From the NCBI GenBank assembly GCA_023078555.1, contig CM041201.1, forward strand, positions 2,053,713-2,117,712: a stretch of 64,000 bases of DNA, written 5' to 3'. Source of the stretch: Ulva prolifera. Taxonomy: Eukaryota; Chlorophyta; Ulvophyceae; Ulvales; Ulvaceae. Of the stretch, positions 61,227 through 64,000 are shown piece after piece. How positions within the stretch are numbered: the stretch's first letter is position 1; each line of letters starts with the position of its first letter. The translations under genes were made by a program, and so were the position numbers. Below the pieces are notes generated by a model. The model was not told the DNA's origin. It did no database searches and worked only from the letters and a program-made list of their open reading frames with translations.

Positions 61227-62156
61227 CTGTTCCGTTGAGACAGGTCAGCGATCGGCCAAGAGTGGCCGTCACCGGTTTGAAGGCGGACTGCGATTGCTAT
61301 CTGCTCGCCACTAGATCGAAAAGCGCAACTGATACACGCCAACGAAAAGCCTCGGAAAGCATTACCAAATACACAAGCAATCTGGGACCATGCAAAAAGC
61401 TTGTGGGTCAGTCCGGGGGTGTGGCGCACACAAGTGACGGCGTAACAAGCTGGCGGCCATGACTACTAGCAGGCTCAGAGGTGGCGGTATATTATGTTCG
61501 ATTCATGCCAGGCGATGTCCTCAGATTTATTCGGTAGAGGGAACCTAAACTCCTCATCGCCTGATTTTGTGCGCGCGCTTTCGCAGCGAAAACGGCACAT
61601 ACACACACACGGCCAGCAACAAGGCACATCACACGCACACTGGTTGACATTGGCTTCTACTCAGAAGCAGTGAAGGCGGACTCTTCAATAAAGCTAGAGC
61701 ACACCATGCAGCTGTCGGCCGCAAACGGCCGGTTCGGCGAAGATTTCCACAGAGAGGCGGCATTAGTCTGCTTGCGATCATCGCGGCACTTGTCACTATT
61801 AAGGCTTGTGTGGGAATTTATATCGTCAATCGTGCTGCTGTTGTGCCTTGCCGCACCGAGTTGGTCAAAGCGGCTCATGATGCTTCGCACGAAGCTCCTC
61901 AAGACACTGGACGCACGCATGCAACGCAGGCACAAGGGTTCGCGTGGGTTGTGCCATATGCAATTGAGATCTGATGCGCAAATCCCAAGTGCCAATTTGT
62001 CTCTGCGAGGCGAGTTGATGCATGTCTGTGCAATTGTGCTCTGTCGCCGAGAGCCCTGTTGCAGCCAGCATCGGACCCATTCATGTGTGCATCTTGAGGT
62101 TCATGTAGCGACAGGGCGATGCGAAGGATTTAACATCTTCTGGACAGTCATACAGC

Positions 62157-64000
62157 ATGAACAACTACGCTTCATTGAAGGTAGCGGAATTGAAAGCGCT
62201 CTTGAAAGACCGGAGCCTCGCTCAAAGCGGCCGCAAGTCCGATCTCATCACCCGACTAGAAGAAGCCGATTCCAAAGTTGATGGTACCGAGGATAATCAG
62301 GCTGCTGTAGGCCCTGCAGATGAGGAACATGCAGTACAAGCAGCCGATGCCGAGCAGCCTCAACAACACAAGGAAAATGGCGATCTAGACGGGGCCGATG
62401 ACATGCCTACTGCTGCCAATGGCGAAGAAAATGCGCGCCAAGTAGATGATGTGCCCGCAGATGCAAGTGCTCCTGAAGAAGGCGCTGCTGGCACAGGAAC
62501 AGCAGAGGAGGCACAAGAGGTAGGCGTGCTTCAGAATGACCAAGTGAAGACAGGCAGCGTAGACGCTGGAGCAGCGGCAGCAGTGCCTCAGGAAGGTGAA
62601 AATCTTTCACCAGGTAATGGAGACATGATGGATGCTGAGCAGGGCACGGGCCAGCAGCCCGCTCCACTAGATCCGGAACCAGCTCCCGCAGACCCGCAGC
62701 CCACATCTGGTGCTCCACCGGCTGAGACGCACGAGGAAGACGCAGCTCCGATTGCAAAGGGTGACGAAGCTCCTCCGGCTGCGCCTGCAGAAGGTGGTGA
62801 CAAGGCTTCAGAGCAACCTGACGAGTCAGACTCACTCGGACTCGATGACAGCGACTTAGACCAGCATGAGGCCAAGGTAACACAGCATATCTGCTCGTGT
62901 GATGCACTCTTTGCCTCACTGGCAGTGGATCATGTACATGCATGCTTCAGATTGCAGCCATCTGCTCGCAGACAAGATAGTTGCCCATGCCAACGTCGTG
63001 CTCTGATCATGGATGCTTGCTCTGGGATCACAATACAATGTGTTGCCCATGATCTCTTGTCACAATGGCGATTCTTCCTTGCTGTCGTCATGACTCCTGG
63101 CTCCTTCCTGGCATGATTTCACGCCCAATCACAGCAACCTCCGTCTCGCTCGCGTGGATTGATAATCGTTGTGGTTGATCATGCAGGCAGATACACAAAC
63201 GGCTGCTGACTCCGGCCCAAGTAAACAACCTTCTGCGCCTGAGCCTGGCGATAAACCTTCAGCCAGTGGGGACCCGCCAGCCAAGACGGATGCCATGAGT
63301 ACGGACGCCGCTCCTGCCAAACGACACAGGTCACGGCCAGGAGACGAGCCAGACACGGCCGCTCCCTCGGCTCCAGCTGCCAAGCGGAAGCATGCAGCTA
63401 TCGTGTTTCCGGACGCTTCGACACAGGCCGACCGCCCTGCGCCCAAGAAACGGGAGAAGGTCGAGCTGGTGGTGCCTGAAGCCACCGATGAGACGTGTGC
63501 GCTGTGCATCAGTGGCCTGAAGCGGCCTCTAAGGGAAGGGGAGCTGAAAGAGATCCTGTCTAAAACTGGGTGCGTTCTGAAAGCGAGGCCCGTGCTGTGT
63601 CCCACACTCAGCACCCTCTGGGAGCCGCGCCTGTGCCATTGCAGCTTGCACTCTGGCATGTAGATCATGTGTGCAACAGGTGCGCAGACAAGGCGGCAGC
63701 AGGACTTGATGCTGTTGGCGAATGACCACGAACTGTCGCCAGCCCTGCATGATTCTCACGGCCTGAAGAGGGCCATATGCAGGCAGCTGCCGAGTGTAGC
63801 ACGGCACTCCGAGGCCTGTACTTGGTTCACAATCCCGCTGCTTTGTGCAGGACCATAGAGGGCTTCTGGATCGATAGCTGCAAGACGCACTGCTATGTGT
63901 TGTACGGGAGCGTGGAGGAGGCCACGGCGACGCGGGACGCGGTCGATGGCCTGCAGTGGCCGCCACGCTGCCGCTCCGTGATGCGGCCGAAGTACGTCGC
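62157..64000 (+). CDS. Acinus-like SAP-domain / RRM-like splicing protein, 3' end cut by window
   Basis: Exons in view: 62157-62876, 63187-63569, 63851 to beyond 64000, with matching phases. Residues 3-37 form a SAP domain ([15 protein letters not shown] and [15 protein letters not shown]) that binds DNA/RNA. A long acidic Pro/Ala/Glu-rich region and a basic nuclear-localisation-like stretch ([12 protein letters not shown] and [12 protein letters not shown]) follow. Then [19 protein letters not shown] and [20 protein letters not shown] make the RRM-like domain of Acinus with its conserved WPP segment. In animals and plants Acinus belongs to the exon-junction-associated ASAP/PSAP complex. The downstream RSB motif would lie past the window edge. 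Confidence 0.9.

Overview
The window looks like nuclear DNA of a green alga (Chlorophyta, possibly a chlorellalean or other trebouxiophyte; the lineage is inference). Genes are broken into many short, GC-rich exons. Most splice donors read GTGCGN and most acceptors read TGCAG. Introns and spacers are lower in GC and full of TGCATGCA-type words. One gene is a plant-type L-galactose dehydrogenase. I see no rRNA, tRNA gene, CRISPR array or prokaryotic operon. I rebuilt exon models by hand from splice signals, reading phase and recognisable protein families.

Layout. 1.7-9.0 kb (+): KCNH/EAG-like voltage-gated K+ channel, 11 exons, with a tRNA-derived SINE inside a GC-AG intron. 10.3-12.6 kb (-): plastid-type atypical SDR/NAD-dependent epimerase, 6 exons. 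It is divergent from 13.2-17.2 kb (+): L-galactose dehydrogenase of the plant ascorbate pathway. 17.8-19.4 kb (+): small unknown gene. 19.5-23.3 kb (+): unknown multi-pass membrane protein. 24.4-26.4 kb (-): degenerate JmjC/cupin_8-like protein with a frame break.

The most unusual part is 26.4-40 kb, a lower-GC accessory island built from duplications. Three loci share a header exon encoding a short SAM-like domain and a phase-1 intron. Behind this header lie three different downstream exons. Two encode unrelated PD-(D/E)XK nuclease domains and look intact (30.0-32.4 and 36.6-37.8 kb, both -). The third (26.6 kb, +) is a pseudogene. I read this as a small modular, Crinkler (CRN)-like nuclease/effector family diversified by exon swapping. 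The header exon plus about 2 kb upstream is duplicated (32.2-34.4 and 37.6-39.8 kb). The last exon of the JmjC-like gene is also duplicated, at 34.4 kb. A second SINE copy closes the island at 39.8-40.1 kb.

41.8-47.4 kb (-): EMAP-like (EML) HELP/WD40 protein with a long low-complexity insertion. 48.3-51.2 kb: nothing resolved. 51.2-54.9 kb (+): catalase-peroxidase (KatG) with a secretory signal. 54.9-62.1 kb: mostly no resolved gene, with a few exon-like pieces and an (AC)23 microsatellite. 62.2 kb to the window end (+): Acinus-like SAP/RRM splicing protein, cut by the window edge.

The housekeeping genes are not visibly linked in function, as expected for a eukaryotic chromosome. L-galactose dehydrogenase (ascorbate synthesis) and KatG both bear on peroxide metabolism but lie 34 kb apart, so I draw no conclusion from that.
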